Part shown: piece after piece, positions 9,328-19,047 of the stretch | How positions within the stretch are numbered: position 1 is the first letter of the stretch | How the letters are laid out: each line of letters begins with the position of its first letter | Assembly: GCA_002049455.2 (NCBI GenBank) | Contig: KV918867.1 | Coordinates: forward strand, 159,990 to 223,989 | Direction of reading: 5' to 3' | DNA: 64,000 nt | DNA from: Porphyra umbilicalis | Taxonomy: Eukaryota > Rhodophyta > Bangiophyceae > Bangiales > Bangiaceae | The notes under the pieces: model-generated | Databases searched by the model: none | What the model was told of the DNA's origin: nothing | Seen by the model: only the letters and a program-made list of their open reading frames with translations | Position numbers and translations under genes: made by a program

Positions 9328-10515
9328 GTGATGATGGTTCATGAAAGTACTGTTCGCGTGCGCGGAGGAGTGCAGCGACATGCTGCCATGGATGGCAAGC
9401 CACTCGCCGCCCCCGCAGCGGCTGCACTTGCCAGGCGCGACCTGACGACGCCTGCGGTCGATGCGGCCGCCGCGCGGGTGCCCTCCCCACTGCGAGGCGC
9501 CAGACGGACGGCCACCGCGTGGAGGCGGGCGACGCACAGTGCTGGCGCCGCCGCCGCCGCCGACGCAGCGTCGTCGACTGGAGCCACGCTGCCGGGCGAC
9601 AGGTGCGGCGGCCGCGACCGCGGCGGTGTGGACACGCGCGGGAATCATACCGCAGTGGGCGCAGGGACGGGCGCAGTGGTCACCGCTGGCGCGGGTGCGA
9701 CCGCCGCAAGCACCCAGAGCGGGCGGCGCCCGCGCGCGGCAGTCACTAGCGTTGGCCGCCGCCGTGGCCGACGGCGGTCGGCAGGTCCGCGTCGGTCTTG
9801 GGCCGTTGACGGTGCTGTCGAGGCGCGGGCGGGAGGCGGCGCACCGTTGGAGGTGCGGGGGGGGGAGAGCGGCGTGGCGGGGAAGTGTGGCGTGGTGAGG
9901 TGCGGATTAGGGAGACTTGAGAAGGGGGGGGGGGGGGGGGGGGTTTCGCGCGTGGCGGTTATCATCAGCGCATGTCGTCAGTTGTCATCAGCGCATGTCG
10001 TCCGTTGGGGCCCGATGGTCGGGTCGGCCGCGCCCCCCTCGCGGTCGCGCAGGCGGGTGAGCGAGCAGCTTTGCCATGTACTGTCGCTGACAAGCAATTG
10101 GTTGGCGGTGGGGAGCCCCCGCGTCGCCTTCCTCGCCGCCCGCGGTTATTTCTTGTTGCCATCCGCGCGGCCTCTGCGTCGAGGAGAGGGGAGGCGTGTC
10201 GCAGCCGAAGCGGACTGTCTCAGGCAATGGGGTGAGTGGCGACGCCGCCACCCGGCATGGCTGGCGGCGCGGCCGCAGCCGACGCTTGCGGCAGAGCGAA
10301 AGGAGTGGGGGTTGCGGCGAGCCAACAGGGCCGGGATGCGCTGTGTTTTTAAGGAAAAGTGGCGCTCCTGGAGGGGATCGTTTGCATCGTTGCTTCTGTA
10401 TGATATGCTGTGTTTATACATTCCTTCGGAACATTTTTCTGAGGTGGCACGCGCCGAGGCTGTTCGCTGCGCTTGCGCCCTCTTTAATAAAGCATTTGTG
10501 CTTTTTTTGTTTTAG
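9328..10515 (+). other. Long open frame of doubtful coding status
   Basis: A 395-codon frame is open here in very GC-rich DNA. The predicted product is Ala/Arg/Gly-rich with no recognisable domain. It passes through a long G homopolymer at about 9926-9943 and a duplicated word, CATCAGCGCATGTCGT (9964-10003). Opposite frames are also open. An AATAAA lies at 10486, so a transcript ending there is possible. I do not recognise a protein and list it only so the region is not taken as empty. Confidence 0.2.
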
Positions 10516-11164
10516 AAATCTTATCTTTTGAGGCTTGACGAGTTTGCAAGATGACATACACGCCTTATGCTCTTTGACGTCCTCTTTCTGATGGTGCTCC
10601 CTGCGATCATCATGCTTCTCTCCTAGGCACGTAGCGCTGGTGTCTTTCCAAGAACATATCGTCAGAACAGTGGACACTTGAACGGGAGCCTGAACGGGAG
10701 TCCCTTTCAAGAAGCCCTTGAACGGGATATTTACCGTCCAGGCGCTTCTGCTGTAGCAAAGGCCTGAACGGGAGAAGTTCCCGTTCAGGGAAGCTGTGCC
10801 AGGCCCCGAACCATCTCGTGGGTGGCCCCAAGGTCATGCAACACTGTCGCACAAATCCGAGCCAATGATATCCTTGCAATGGGTAGCGAAGACGTAAACT
10901 GTCCAGGTCAGGTCCTGCACGGGCCTGGATGCCTCTTTCCCACGACGATGCGGTGCATAAAAAGTGGACGCCAAGGAGTGTTCTCGGACCTGAGGTGCTC
11001 GCGCGAGACCGCGGCCGCCTCTCCAGAACTTACCTCAAGTTGCTCTGTCAAGTCCATGGATGACCAAATGATTGTAAACATCGTGAGACGACGAATGCTG
11101 TCAAGCATATATGCGGATGGCCGGCAAATCAAAGTGAGCTATGCCACACGTAGCCCTCGTGGTA

Positions 11165-12177
11165 CGGTGCGTGTCCCTAAAATGAGACATGCGCGTTTTC
11201 TGAAGAACTGACACATGACTGCACGGGGACAGGCAGCGCGGAGTACGAGAAAATTCTCGACTGGCCTCCATGGAAAGAGCCTCTCCCGACGCGTGCTTGG
11301 CTGACAACTCCTTAATACGCGCCTGTGGGCACTGTTCTGTGGACCTTTCATATAGCCCCGATCTTGGAGCCAGTCTTTTTCAGATTCTTGGGGTTAAAGG
11401 TTTGCAACGCCAAAGCTCATGTGCTAACTGGAGCTTCGATGAGGGGTGTCCCAAATCGTGATTTCCTGACAGGGGGCTACATGGGGGTCTTTTTCAGGTT
11501 TTTATGGGTAAGGTGGTGCCCTGTTCTTCGTGCACGAATTGCCAGCACATGCCTGCTCTGGTATATGTGCATTTGATTAGGCCGCGTGATCGTCACCTGT
11601 TGAAGTTGCAATGAATGACTCTTTCCCCCATGGCACGTCAGGATGTGTAGCATATCTCTGCTACCAATTGGCAATTAGCCACGAGTAGCCCCCTTGACTG
11701 GCCGAATCCACGGATGTGTGTGACTCGGCTTGTGGCACGCCCTTTGGGGGGTTACCTCCGCATTGTTTATTTTTTATTGCTTGCCTGTCTTATTTGTCTG
11801 CCGGCACTCATTACGATCGCTCGATCGGATGGTCGATCGACCAGTGCCGTTGTTTGTATTAAACCACCGTGGGTCCGGGGTCGCCGTCGTGGGCACCATT
11901 CGGCTCCCCATCGGATGCCCTTCAACAAAAGGTCTTTCTTCCTCGCCGCGACGGCGATAGAACTCGCTTTATTGCTTGGCTACGGTCGGTCTCAGTACAC
12001 TGGTAATTGAACTAACGTTATTAATACCACAGGATGTGCCGCCTCTGCTAACACAGTCAGGGGCTGTTCGGGAAGCACAGTGGGACCGAGTAGGTAACAT
12101 TACATCATCGGACCGTTGCAGAAGGCCAGTGGGCCGAAAAAAACACACACCACGTCTCATTTTCGGGACACGCACCA
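11165..12177 (+). mobile_element. MITE A, with a solo LTR inserted
   Basis: The ends are inverted: CGGTGCGTGTCCC at the left and GGGACACGCACCA at the right, each followed inwards by sequence related to AAAATGAGAC / GTCTCATTTT. TA dinucleotides flank it at 11163-11164 and 12178-12179. Without the LTR insertion it is about 622 bp. It is a near-identical inverted copy of MITE B at 12248-12875. No transposase is encoded, and the TA duplication points to Tc1/mariner/pogo mobilisation. Confidence 0.8.
11646..12031. mobile_element. Solo LTR, family B (386 bp)
   Basis: It starts TGTAGCATATCTC and ends TTAATACCACA, flanked by an exact GGATG duplication (11641-11645 and 12032-12036). Removing it restores continuity of the MITE arm with its partner. 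A second family member lies at 52776-53730. No coding part of this family is in the window. Confidence 0.88.
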
Positions 12178-12247
12178 TACGGTGCATACTATGGTGCCTA
12201 CCATATGGCACTCGCGCCGTATGGTGCGAAACATGGTGCACCCCATG
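12178..12247. repeat. Spacer of repeated TATGGTGC words between the MITEs
   Basis: The 70-bp centre between the two inverted MITEs repeats variants of the terminal sequence (TACGGTGC, TATGGTGC, ATGGTGC), several in opposite orientation. It could be a pile-up of MITE ends or hairpin slippage at the centre of the large palindrome. Confidence 0.6.
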
Positions 12248-12875
12248 TGGTGCGCGTGCCAAAAATGAGACGTGGCGGTTTTGTATTTTTTTCTCTGCCA
12301 ACTGGCCTTCTGCAACGGTCCGATGATGTAATGTTACCTACTCGGTCCCACTGTGCTTCCAGAACAGCCCCTGACTGTGTTAGCAGAGGCGGCACATCCT
12401 GACGTGCCATGGGGGAAAGTGTCATTCATTGCAACTTCAACAGGTGACGATCACGCGGCCCAATCAAATGCACATATACCAGAGCAGGCATGTGCTGGCA
12501 ATTCGTGCACGAAGAACAGGGCACCACCTTACCCATAAAAACCTGAAAAAGACCCCCATGTAGCCCCCTGTCAGGAAATCACGATTTGGGACACCCCTCA
12601 TCGAAGCTCCAGTTAGCACATGAGCTTTGGCGTTGCAAACCTTTAACCCCAAGAATCTGAAAAAGACTGGCTCCAAGATCGGGGCTATATGAAAGGTCCA
12701 CAGAACAGTGCCCACAGGCGTGTACTAAGGAGTTTTCAGCCAAGCACGCGTCGGGAGAGGCTCTTTCCATGGAGGCCAGTCGAGAATTTTCTCGTACTCC
12801 GCGCCGCCTGTCCCCGTGCAGTAATTTGTCAGTCCTTCAGAAAACGCGCATGTCTCATTTCTGGGACACGCACCA
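12248..12875 (-). mobile_element. MITE B, inverted copy of MITE A
   Basis: This 628-bp copy lies in the opposite orientation to MITE A. Its left end is TGGTGCGCGTGCC (mutated) and its right end GGGACACGCACCA, followed by TA at 12876-12877. With MITE A it makes a palindrome with arms of more than 600 bp, which should fold back on itself. Frames inside mirror those of MITE A and are not genes. Confidence 0.8.
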
Positions 12876-13595
12876 TAGGTCGGACGTCTCCATAATAAAA
12901 ACGAGCTTATCAGGTCGATTGTAGACAGCTCAGAGTGAGAGCCTACATGGGCTACCGTCCATGCATGTTTTCTTCCTGCATATCGTGTATGTCTTTCTCC
13001 CACTTCCTGATTGGGTTTCTCTCTCCCCCCGCCTCCCTACGCCCGTACCCCGCTTCCTGCCCTCCATCTCGTACGTCCCCACTTTTGTCCTGTCGTACCG
13101 TTGCTTTTGTTTCTTAGTCTTCTTCTCTCTCGATATCTTGAGCTCTCGTTTGATGTGGGCTTGGATAGTACGGCATGTGTCGCGGTCTTTGTGCCTTGTT
13201 CGCGGTACTACCAGCCGACTGGCTCCCCCACTTGTGTTGCTGCCGCCGTTGGTACATGGTCAGCTATGATGGGTGCACCGTCTAGTTGCCCTTATGGCCG
13301 TAGTCCCAGCCGTAGTCTTTCCAGAAATAAACCAGAGCAGCATCAACGAGCAGTGTGCATGGGCCGCCAGTTACCTGTCATCGCCCAGAGATCAGTGCAA
13401 TAATAATGGACGCTGGTTAACAGGAGTATCAAGTGTGTATCCCGCGATTTTTTGACGTCCGACCTCGAGATCAGGTCCGTGCACCTGAACAACGTTTGTA
13501 ACAGGAGTTCCCTTGTTCAGGCGCCGTGCCGTAACAGGAACCTGAACGGGATTTCCTCCCGTTCAGGATGACCATTGTTCTGACGATGTCAGGTA

Positions 13596-16500
13596 CAGTG
13601 CGTCTCCATTCATATCCCACCCTCCTGAGACAGATGTCGTTTCCATTCTGCACTGGCAATATGAGATTGGCACGATTGACCCACAATATTGACGTTGACC
13701 CACCGATCAAGTCCGGCAATCGGCCGCCAGACTCTTGCATGATCGGCAGGCGTAACCCGAGCGTTGCCATGCGTGAGCATTCCGCCGACTCCACCGACAC
13801 TGCCCTTTCCCCATCCGCCCCCTCAGCGGCGGTAGCGGGACGTTGCCGACGCGCCTGATCGACTGTCGCCCATACGCGTGGCGCTGGGTTGGGCGGTCGA
13901 GGGGGGGGGAGCTCCTACCCGCACCCCCCCCCCCCCCCCCGCCCCCGCCGCCGCTAACGCCAGTCATCCCCCCTTTCCCGCCGCCAACGCCCGCCATCCC
14001 CCGCCCCCCCTCATACTTCCTGTGCACCGTCTCTACCCTGGCACGCGGATCGCTTCCTCCCTTCTCCTCTACACCTCCCTCCCAGCTATCCCCATGAACC
14101 GCGCGACGGTGGCCGTCGCTATTTCCCCGCTGTTGGTGCGCCGCTTGGCACCTCCCCCCACTGCTGTGCGCTCATCTGGCGGGCGTCGCGTAGGCGCTGT
14201 TCGCCAACGGTGGCATCCACGAGCGCTTCCTACCGGTGGCAATTTCTCAACAACGGTGCAAGGGGCGGTGCTGCTCGGAGGGCGGGGGAGGTGACGGGAG
14301 ACTAGCGGACAAGGGCGCAGGCGGCGAGGACGTGCAGCAGTGGACCGGAATGGCGTTCTCGTCGGAGGGCGACGCTATTCTGTGGGGAATCACAAAGTGT
14401 TGTCGAGGAGCCATCGGCAGTGTGGCGCGTGAGTGCGGTGGGGGGTGGTGGAGGATTGAGCGGGCGTGTTGGAGGGTTGTGCGTACGGGGTGTGTCCATA
14501 CGGGATAGTTTTTTCTTTCGATTTGTGGCATCATGCCCATGATGCACGCACAGCGATCCTGCTTGAAAAGACGTTCACGGGTGGGAAAGGGGTTGGGGGG
14601 TGCTGCCAAGGTGCATTCATAAGGGGGACAATGTGCCTGCCGAAGAGGATGGACGCCAAGGGTCAGATGCAAAGAAGTGAAATTCTCACCACTTAAGTCA
14701 GCACAATCAAACACGAGGGCTTCAACTACGAGTCGGCACTATCGGCCACGTCTGCACCCGCGGCATTCATATCCTACACAACGGCATCCACTGCGCCGAC
14801 AACACCAGCAGGGCGCTCTTCAATATTCATCTACTCCTCCACCACGGCCCGCTGGGCCACGTCGTCCAGCCCCGCCAGGGCCTCGCTGCCCAGCGACGTG
14901 CCCTGCATGAGCTCCAGCATAACATTGACGTCGTCGGACACCGATCGGATCGTCCGGCGGTACTCGCCGTGGAGGCGGAGCAGGTCCACCGTGCGGATGG
15001 CGCCGAGCACGTCCGTATTGGCCCAGCAATGCGCAATGGCAGACGACGACAGCTCCTCCCACGCGTCCTTGATTATGATGGCAACGTCCATCAGGTCTGC
15101 CGCCCCGCCGGCGACCAGGCCTTCCCCCCAGCCGGCGGGGCGGCCGTGCGGCCGCGCCACGACGCGGGCACGCTCTTGGTCTCCCAGCGCCTGTACGTAC
15201 TCGTCTGGCGGGATGACAAACGAAGTCCCACCGTACGCGGTCGCGGGGGGGGGGCGTGCAGCCACGATGATGACGTCGGCGGATGCAGGCACGACCGCTG
15301 CCGGCGCGAGGTCCGCCACAATGATGGTGTCGGCGGCCGTAAGGGCGGCTGCGGCCCATGCGGAGACGGCTGCGGCCGACGCGGGGCCGGCAACGATAAT
15401 GGCGTCGTTGAATGCGGGGAGCGCCTCGGCCGACGCGGGGGCGGCCCAGGACGATGCGGGGGCGGCCACGACCGATGCGGGGACGGGGGCGGCACCCCCA
15501 CCGGCTTCCATGGCGCCACCCTGGACAGCAGCCAGCGCGCCGCGTCGAGGGGCTGCCCCGGCGTTTCCTCCTGCGGGGGCAACTGCTCGAGGGGGTCCAG
15601 TGGGGAACACTTCGTCGTTCGCCCTCGACACCACGTCACCGAGGGCGGTTACAGTGCGCACGAGAAAGCGGCGCCGGTAACCGCGCTTGACAGCAGCAGT
15701 AATGCCCGCATCCATTGGCGGGGCCTTGCCGTGGAATTGGGGGGAAGAAAGATGGTTTCCACTTGAGGATGACCCACCTCGCACCCGTGGGAGGACGCGT
15801 TGTCCATGATCAAGGTGACCCGGCGGGGGCGCTCTGCCACGGTCCCCGGCACGAAGACCCTGTGAAGCCACTGCTGGAAGCGAGTGTTGTCCATCCAGGC
15901 GTTCGACTGGTCGAAGTAGGGGACGGGGGGGGTACGTCCAGTTCCTGGAAAGTACAGTGGGGCGTTCGACTTCCCGATGATGGCGATCGGTAGCTTCTCT
16001 GTCCCAGCTGCGTTGGTGCAGCAAACCAGCGTCACGCGGTCCTTCGAATTCATGAACTTGAGCCCGCGCGCCTCACGGCGCGCCCCGGCGGACACGTTCG
16101 ACTGCGAGGGCAAGCAGCGGAAGAAAAGGCCCGTCTCATCCATGTTGAAGATGTCCTCCGCGCTGTACGCCTCCAGCCGCTTCCGCACCACCTCCATGCC
16201 GCGCTCCACCGCCTCCCTGTCCACCGCGCCGCCTTGGCCGTGCATCCTCACGGATTTAATGCCAGTGCGTGACAAAAAGCCGCGTAAATAGCTTCGGCTG
16301 GCGCGAAAGTCGTCCAGCTTCAGAGCCCGCCCAATCTTAACCGCCTTGGCCTGCAAAAGCGCGAAAGAAATGGGCACCGTCTTCTGGTCCAACTGCTCGA
16401 TGGCCGCCAGCCACTCCCGCAGGCGGTCTTCAACGCCTGCGAAGTGCCCCTTGCACATGACCGTCCGCATCTCGGTCGCGTCGTCATTGGGCATCGCGAG

Positions 16501-17143
16501 CCATTTGTTCCGCGCCCTGTACACCTTGCGTGCCGCCTCCTTGGAGATCCCCGTTGGAAGCGCGGCCAGCACCGACGACCACGTGCGCCCCTGCGAGCGC
16601 AAGCGGCAGATCTGCTTCTTGACCGCGATGGTGATGGGCACGCGCTCCTTTCGCGGCTTGTTGGTGATCAACGTCGAGTCATCCGACGCCGGGGGTACAG
16701 CCACCGCGCCAAGCTCGGCGCGGCTCTCACTCGCGGAAAGGATGGCCTCCCCCGCAGCCGTAGCCGCCACCGTAGCGCGGGCTACTGCCTCGCCGTGGGA
16801 GGAGAGGGAAGCCATGGGGCAGTCCAAAAGTGCGCCAGTATCGGACGGGGCGGGGCAAAGGGGGAGGGGGGTTTGGGGGGGAGGGAGGGGGGGGAGTCGA
16901 GTGGTCGGGCGACATCAGTGCGGCCGAAGACGGCGGCGATGACCGCGATGGTCGCCAGCGACGGCGGCGGTGCGCCCATTTATGGACCCAGAAATATTAT
17001 CTCCATAGGGCCACTGACGATCGACTGCGCTTCACTCGCTGTCATTCAGAACAGTCGATCGCAAGAGATGTATCGATCGTTCAATTTCTCGTCCGTATCC
17101 CACCGGGTTAGCATCCGGGCGGGATATGAATGGAGACGCACTG
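13596..17143 (-). mobile_element. pogo/Tigger DNA transposon with TIRs and TA duplication
   Basis: The 3548-bp element has terminal inverted repeats starting CAGTGCGTCTCCATTCATAT on the left. The right end reads ATATGAATGGAGACGCACTG. The match runs for about 28 bp and is flanked by TA on both sides (13594-13595 and 17144-17145), as expected for pogo/Tc1-mariner. It contains one transposase gene on the minus strand. The 1.2 kb between the left end and the gene (13,626-14,830) is GC-rich with C/G homopolymers, and no second gene is recognised there. Confidence 0.9.
14831..16815 (-). pseudogene. pogo/Tigger transposase, one frameshift
   Basis: The start is the ATG at 16815, reading MASLSSHGEAV; an upstream in-frame TTG is less likely. 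Domains in order are a psq/pogo helix-turn-helix (ITIAVKKQICRLRSQG and IPVG-like region, residues about 60-110), a CENP-B type DNA-binding domain (about 115-205, ending RGFLSRTGIKSVRMHG) and the DDE_1 core. The core has acidic sites in FNMDETGLFF, LIMDNASSHG and PPMDAGITAAVKRGYRRRF. A single-base shift between the second and third sites (about 15,733) breaks the frame; the downstream frame then runs to 14831 through a long Ala-rich tail. The length of about 660 codons is on the long side for Tigger. All three catalytic Asp positions survive, so this is a recently disabled or misassembled gene. Confidence 0.88.
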
Positions 17144-17145
17144 TA

Positions 17146-17928
17146 CGTTCGACCAGGACGGAGAGCCTTGCACGAAATCGCTCTCTCAGGGGCAATCCGC
17201 ATGGATTGTTCGGCTACTTCTGAACCAAGCGGCCCTGGAGGCCTCGGCCATTGAATGCCTCAAGCTCCGTTCGGCACAGCACAAAAGAATCTGAGACTTC
17301 TGAAGTAAAGCGCCACATTTAATCTCACATGGTAGCGCCCTCGCGTTGCTTCTTTCTCGGGCGGTGTGCTGGACGTACATCGTATTGGGCACTCCCCGTG
17401 TCCAGGCCGCACATGGTGCTCGGCTCGCGCTCTGTTTACTTGTTTCCCCCCCCCCTCCCCCCCCCCCTCCACATTCTCCGTCGCCATGTCTTCCTCCCGC
17501 TTTCTCACACCCCCAGCACATGGATGGAACGACGACAAATTTCCAGCTGAGGAACTCGGCTGCACTGGTCCCGAAGGTGAAAATTGGAGCACTGCCCAGT
17601 GCTTTTCAAACATGCGGAGAAAAGTTTGAAGCATCAAGTCAAATATGGATAAATATGGGATCTCAAATGTACTATGTGATTTCAATTGAACTCGTCGGTA
17701 AAAGTGGCCCCCCAAAGAGGTTGCATTTGTTGCTGTTTTGTCGTCGCCGTCGACGTGGCCCGTGTCCCACCCGTACAGTACCGTCCATCTTCCCACTGTT
17801 CCGTCATCCTTCCCTTCTCCCCCGCGTCTCGTTCGAGTCATCCTGTGTGGACAGTATCACCACACCACCACCACCACCTGCATTTTTTATTTTTGATCTC
17901 TTCTGTTCCGTTCCGCGGTCGCTCCACG
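17146..17928. other. Upstream region of the LLPH-like gene
   Basis: No protein-coding feature is recognised. It holds C-rich and T-rich patches (17441-17467) and a (CAC)n run near 17860-17878. It presumably contains the promoter and leader of the gene starting at 17929. The sequence just before that ATG is GCTCCACG, a reasonable initiation context. Confidence 0.4.
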
Positions 17929-18612
17929 ATGGGCAAGTCCCTCCGGTCCAAGGTCAAAAAGACCTACCGCGGCCTCCGGCGGCAGGTGCTCGAACCGGCC
18001 GCGTCGTCCAAGACGCTCGCGCTCGCGGCGCCGCTCTACTCTGCGGCAGGCCTGCCGCTGCCCGACCCCACCACGTCCGGCCTCGGCACCGGCTCGGGTG
18101 GCAACCGCGCTGCATGGACGCACGGCGGCTTTGTGCCGCTCACGTCGTTTGTGCCGACGCCCCCCGGCGTGCGTCTCAACCGCGTGCACGGGCCGTTGGC
18201 CGAGGCGGACGTGGCGCTGGCGGCGGAGCGAAAGGAGACGCCACCGCGGCAGGATTTTGTTGGGGAGCGGGAGGAGCCGGCGGTGGTGGCTAAGGACCTG
18301 CCCCTCAAGCTGCCGATGCTCTTTGAGGGCGCCGCGGGTGGGCCGGCGGGCGCGCCCCCGCTCGGCACCCTGTCCATGACGGGCGTGGCGGCCGCAGAGG
18401 CCTCGGCTGGGGCGGCGGCGCGGGACGCGGGCCACGACCAGGAACCGGGGGACGTGGCCATGGCGGGCGCGGGCGTGTCGCCGTCGGGCGTGCGCGGCAA
18501 CCGGAGGAGAGACCCGAGGCGCCCTCGAGCTGGGGGGGTGAAGAAGGGCTCCAAATCCGCAAAGAGCCGCCACTCGCGCAACAAGGCGGCTAAGCGGCAC
18601 CGCGTCAAGTAG
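17929..18612 (+). CDS. LLPH/DUF2423-like small basic nucleolar protein
   Basis: The 227-residue product begins MGKSLRSKVKKTYRGLRR, the signature start of the LLPH (learning and memory protein homologue)/DUF2423 family. Animal and fungal members begin similarly with M(A/G)KSLRSK followed by basic residues. Family members are small nucleolar proteins tied to ribosome biogenesis. The middle here is Ala/Gly/Pro-rich and extended, and the C-terminus is strongly basic (KKGSKSAKSRHSRNKAAKRHRVK region), suiting RNA or nucleolar binding. I chose the ATG at 17929 and not an upstream in-frame one because it starts the conserved motif. The gene ends in TAG and lies convergent to the CHD gene, about 435 bp away. 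The family call is good at the N-terminus only; the rest is not alignable by eye. Confidence 0.72.
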   Translation: MGKSLRSKVKKTYRGLRRQVLEPAASSKTLALAAPLYSAAGLPLPDPTTSGLGTGSGGNRAAWTHGGFVPLTSFVPTPPGVRLNRVHGPLAEADVALAAERKETPPRQDFVGEREEPAVVAKDLPLKLPMLFEGAAGGPAGAPPLGTLSMTGVAAAEASAGAAARDAGHDQEPGDVAMAGAGVSPSGVRGNRRRDPRRPRAGGVKKGSKSAKSRHSRNKAAKRHRVK

Positions 18613-19047
18613 CAAGCGTCGTCGGATTGTGTGCGCCGGGGTGGCGGCAGAGTGGCGGCGGGTCAGCAGCGGGTGGACGGACGGTGGCCGACGGTGCCGC
18701 CTCTTGTCCTTTTTGCGTTGCTCATGTCGTACTTTTTACGGCGGCCCTCCTATTGAGCCGCGTTGTACTCTCATCTTGCTCCGCTCTATTGAGCTGCCTC
18801 TCGTCAACTTAGGACGCGTTTCGTGGCGGCTGGTCTTCTTGCGGATGTCTCCGTTCATGCATCATTTTGCCGAGATGGATGTAAGCGAGGACGAAGCGGG
18901 AAAAAGTAGAGGTGCTCCAATGCGGGGTGGCCGCTCAATCTGGGTCTGTTGCGGGAGAGCAACAGTGACGTGCTACTGGAAGCAAGATACACAACATACA
19001 AAGCAGGAGAACAAGACATAAAACCAAGAAAAACCACTTCCAGGACC
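18613..19047. other. Convergent intergenic region (two 3' ends)
   Basis: The 435 bp between the LLPH-like gene and the CHD gene should hold both 3' untranslated regions. No gene or repeat is recognised, and no canonical AATAAA is obvious on either strand. Confidence 0.4.

Larger units (their letters stand above)
10655..13592. other. Region bounded by inverted repeats with CCTGAACGGGA motifs
   Basis: The left border reads ATCGTCAGAACAGTGGACA followed by several TGAACGGGAG words (10666-10790). The right border, on the opposite strand, reads ATCGTCAGAACAATGGTCA followed by CCTGAACGGGAGG (13541-13590). The ends are therefore inverted copies. Between them are the MITE pair and a stretch (12890-13450) with no gene seen. 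It may be one older foldback element, but the length of the terminal match needs a dot plot. Confidence 0.5.

Noticed and set aside
8554-9344. Three overlapping plus-strand frames with Gly-Val repeats as genes
   Set aside because: They are alternate frames of the GGGGTGTTAC repeat.
17260-17841. A 193-codon minus-strand frame upstream of the LLPH-like gene
   Set aside because: It has no domain and covers what should be the promoter of the plus-strand gene, with C-runs producing Gly-rich stretches.
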